From the NCBI GenBank assembly GCA_004802705.1, contig SGPL01000174.1, positions 1 to 58,011 of the forward strand: 58,011 bases of DNA, written 5' to 3'. How positions within the stretch are numbered: the first letter of the stretch is position 1; each line of letters begins with the position of its first letter. A model generated the notes under the pieces. The model worked only from the letters and a program-made list of their open reading frames with translations. It was not told where the DNA came from and searched no databases. The DNA is from Bondarzewia mesenterica. Its lineage: Eukaryota; Basidiomycota; Agaricomycetes; Russulales; Bondarzewiaceae. Made by a program: the position numbers and the translations under genes. Of the stretch, positions 56,522 through 58,011 are shown piece after piece.

Positions 56522-57700
56522 TCAAAGGAGATCGTCGGATTCTTGAATAATTTTGTTCGAACGTTGCGGTAAGACCTGATCCAGGTTGGCGGGACCGCTT
56601 CCTGCAATGGTGCCTCCAATGCCTCCCACATTCGACCGGGATCGAATAGGCCCTTGGACCTCAGTAGAAAGATGAAACCATCGACGAACGTCGGAAAAAT
56701 CGGACGTAGTTGTCAACAAAATGCTGGGATCGTGCATGCGTCTTGTGTCAGGGGAAAGATTATGTCCGGACACTGCGAATCGCAAATGCCGACGACCTAG
56801 CACGTATTCGGGAAACCCCGTGGCAGTCGAAGCTCCTCACGACCGATGAGTGTATAAATATTGTAGAAGGTTACCGACATTAAGTACACGCATCCCATTC
56901 GATCGAAGACTTGGCAGGAAACTTTTTTTTGTTGTTGCACAGAACGATCCATGGCTGCTGTGGGGCTTACCTACGATCTCGGGGCACGGTATGCCGTGGA
57001 GTCAATAAAGCTATAAGAGATGAAGGTTCAAGAATCACAGGAAGGTTTGGTTAGTTTGAGACGTTCCTTACTTCTTTCTGGGGCGAGGAAGTATAATTGG
57101 AATTGCCATCAGTTTCCGCCGGACTCGTTTGTTCTGATGGACTATTCAATTTCAATGACGCACCACCAAAATTCGTCGTAGCGTGTCGTCACACAATCAG
57201 GAGCAAAAGGAGACGCGAAACATGCACGCCAAGGAACTCCGCAGCCTCCATGAAGGCGCTGGGTACTAGGTACTCGCAAGCTACATGAGAATCAACAACA
57301 GAGGAAGGAACGTTCAAAATTTCTACATCGGTGCGCGGCCAGCTTACCAGGACCGTGGGATAATAAAGAGCGTTAATGGAGTACCAAGCGGCGACCCTCT
57401 TCAGCATGACGAAGAAGGATGAGTTTAATTGTGAGGAATGAATAGCCAATATCGCGACAGCAAAGCTTAGCGATTCGGGCAGTCGGATGGCTGGGAAGGT
57501 CGATGGCGCAGCACAGAAGCCCCATATTGCACCGTGAGCTATGTGAGGGTGGTGTGATCTGAGACGTGTATTACTTCACAGCGTGAACGAAGTTGAATGG
57601 CGCACAGAAAATGCTGACGACTCCTACTTACCGGAGAAAAACGTGACAAAACACGGCTGACAGTTGCTCGTACATGTGTGAGCATGTGCAGTGATCAAAG
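56522..57700 (-). CDS. Unresolved multi-exon gene, probably a membrane protein
   Basis: Pieces on the minus strand look coding: PAIRLPESLSFAVAILA and FFVMLKRVAAWYSINALYY near 57490-57360 (hydrophobic), FGGASLKLNSPSEQTSPAET ending at a GTAAGG donor near 57066, and a last piece ending RSNVGGIGGTIAGSGPANLD...IIQESDDLL with the stop at 56522. I could not chain all of them in phase and the start is unknown. A basidiomycete membrane protein with a hydrophilic tail is the simplest reading. It lies tail-to-tail with the siderophore synthetase and has an iron-GATA-type site upstream (57864-57872), so membership in the same regulon is possible. Confidence 0.35.
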
Positions 57701-58011
57701 GGGTAGATGACGCTAGACAGAATAACAAGGAAGAGGTGATGCTAAAGAGAGGTAATGCTAAAGAGAGGTAAACGACGATGGGAGACGGTGAGAGGGTAAA
57801 CGGCTGTAAACGGCATCTTAGGGAAGATGATCAATCTCGTGGGTCGATAGATAAGATCAAATCTTATCAGATGGGAAAGCTAGCCCGCTTGTAGATCATC
57901 ATCATGACACCGACCCCTGCTTCAGCCTGCGATCGATGCCCTCTAGTCGAGTCCGAAAGTATATTTACCACTTCAAAGGCAATGGCCCATCCCTACCCTC
58001 TCGATTTCCCT
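57701..58011. other. Right edge, presumed promoter of the unresolved minus-strand gene
   Basis: Contains a short tandem duplication GGTAATGCTAAAGAGAGGTA near 57737-57770 and the GATA inverted repeat. No gene was seen before the window ends. Confidence 0.4.
57850..57872. promoter_or_regulatory. GATA inverted repeat with iron-type site
   Basis: GATAAGAT (57850-57857), CAA, ATCTTATC (57861-57868) form an exact 8-bp inverted repeat. TTATCAGAT at 57864-57872 is ATCTGATAA on the minus strand, the iron-GATA consensus. It is upstream of the unresolved minus-strand gene. Confidence 0.55.

Noticed and set aside
1..58011. CRISPR arrays, bacterial operons, rRNA genes and viral or toxin genes
   Set aside because: None seen. 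No regularly spaced repeats, and all gene structures are spliced and fungal.

Overview
The window is nuclear DNA of a filamentous basidiomycete, most likely an Agaricomycete. Genes are dense, on both strands, and cut by many 45-80 bp GT-AG introns. One gene at the left end belongs to a seven-helix membrane family typical of mushroom-forming fungi. The only snRNA gene seen is a spliceosomal U2. Scattered N bases and a few isolated frame breaks indicate a draft assembly.

Layout. 1-5 kb: a 7-TM membrane protein (-), a MITE-like element, and a single-pass secretory-pathway protein (+). 5-13 kb: a mitochondrial PPR-like protein (-), ribosomal protein P0 (+) and trehalose-6-phosphate synthase (+). 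13-15.5 kb: a gene-poor stretch with a duplicated segment that includes a 94-bp identical direct repeat, and a perfect hairpin. 15.5-19 kb: a bHLH factor (-) with an apparent frameshift, and an unknown protein (-) ending in a CaaX-like box with a possible degenerate RNase H-like fold. 19-21 kb: unresolved. 21-31.3 kb: housekeeping and signalling genes: TAN1/THUMPD1, actin-capping protein beta, PPIL3 cyclophilin, an unusual G-alpha subunit, the ASTRA subunit ASA1, and a single-pass SH3 protein. 32-45 kb: an MFS sugar transporter, a single-pass protein with three NPF motifs, an NAD(P)-binding NmrA-like reductase, and a large Zn2Cys6 transcription factor.

The right end (45-58 kb) is the most interesting part. 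A YOR1-like ABCC transporter (-) lies head-to-head with an IucA/IucC-family (NIS) siderophore synthetase (+). The roughly 690-bp gap between them holds a palindromic TTATCAGATAA, which matches the iron-responsive fungal GATA-factor site ATCWGATAA on both strands. A second such site lies beside the last, unresolved minus-strand gene. This suggests an iron-regulated NRPS-independent siderophore locus with its own exporter.

The transporter gene has a 1.8-kb intron, huge for this window. Inside it, on the same strand, are a complete U2 snRNA gene with a TATA box, an inverted 22-bp U2 fragment, and the orphan last exon of a Pro/Tyr-rich protein. The transporter also carries an in-frame TAA and a damaged splice acceptor, so it may be decaying, or the draft sequence may be wrong at those points.

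Gene models were built by hand from reading frames, splice signals and family knowledge. Exon joins were checked for phase. No database search was possible.
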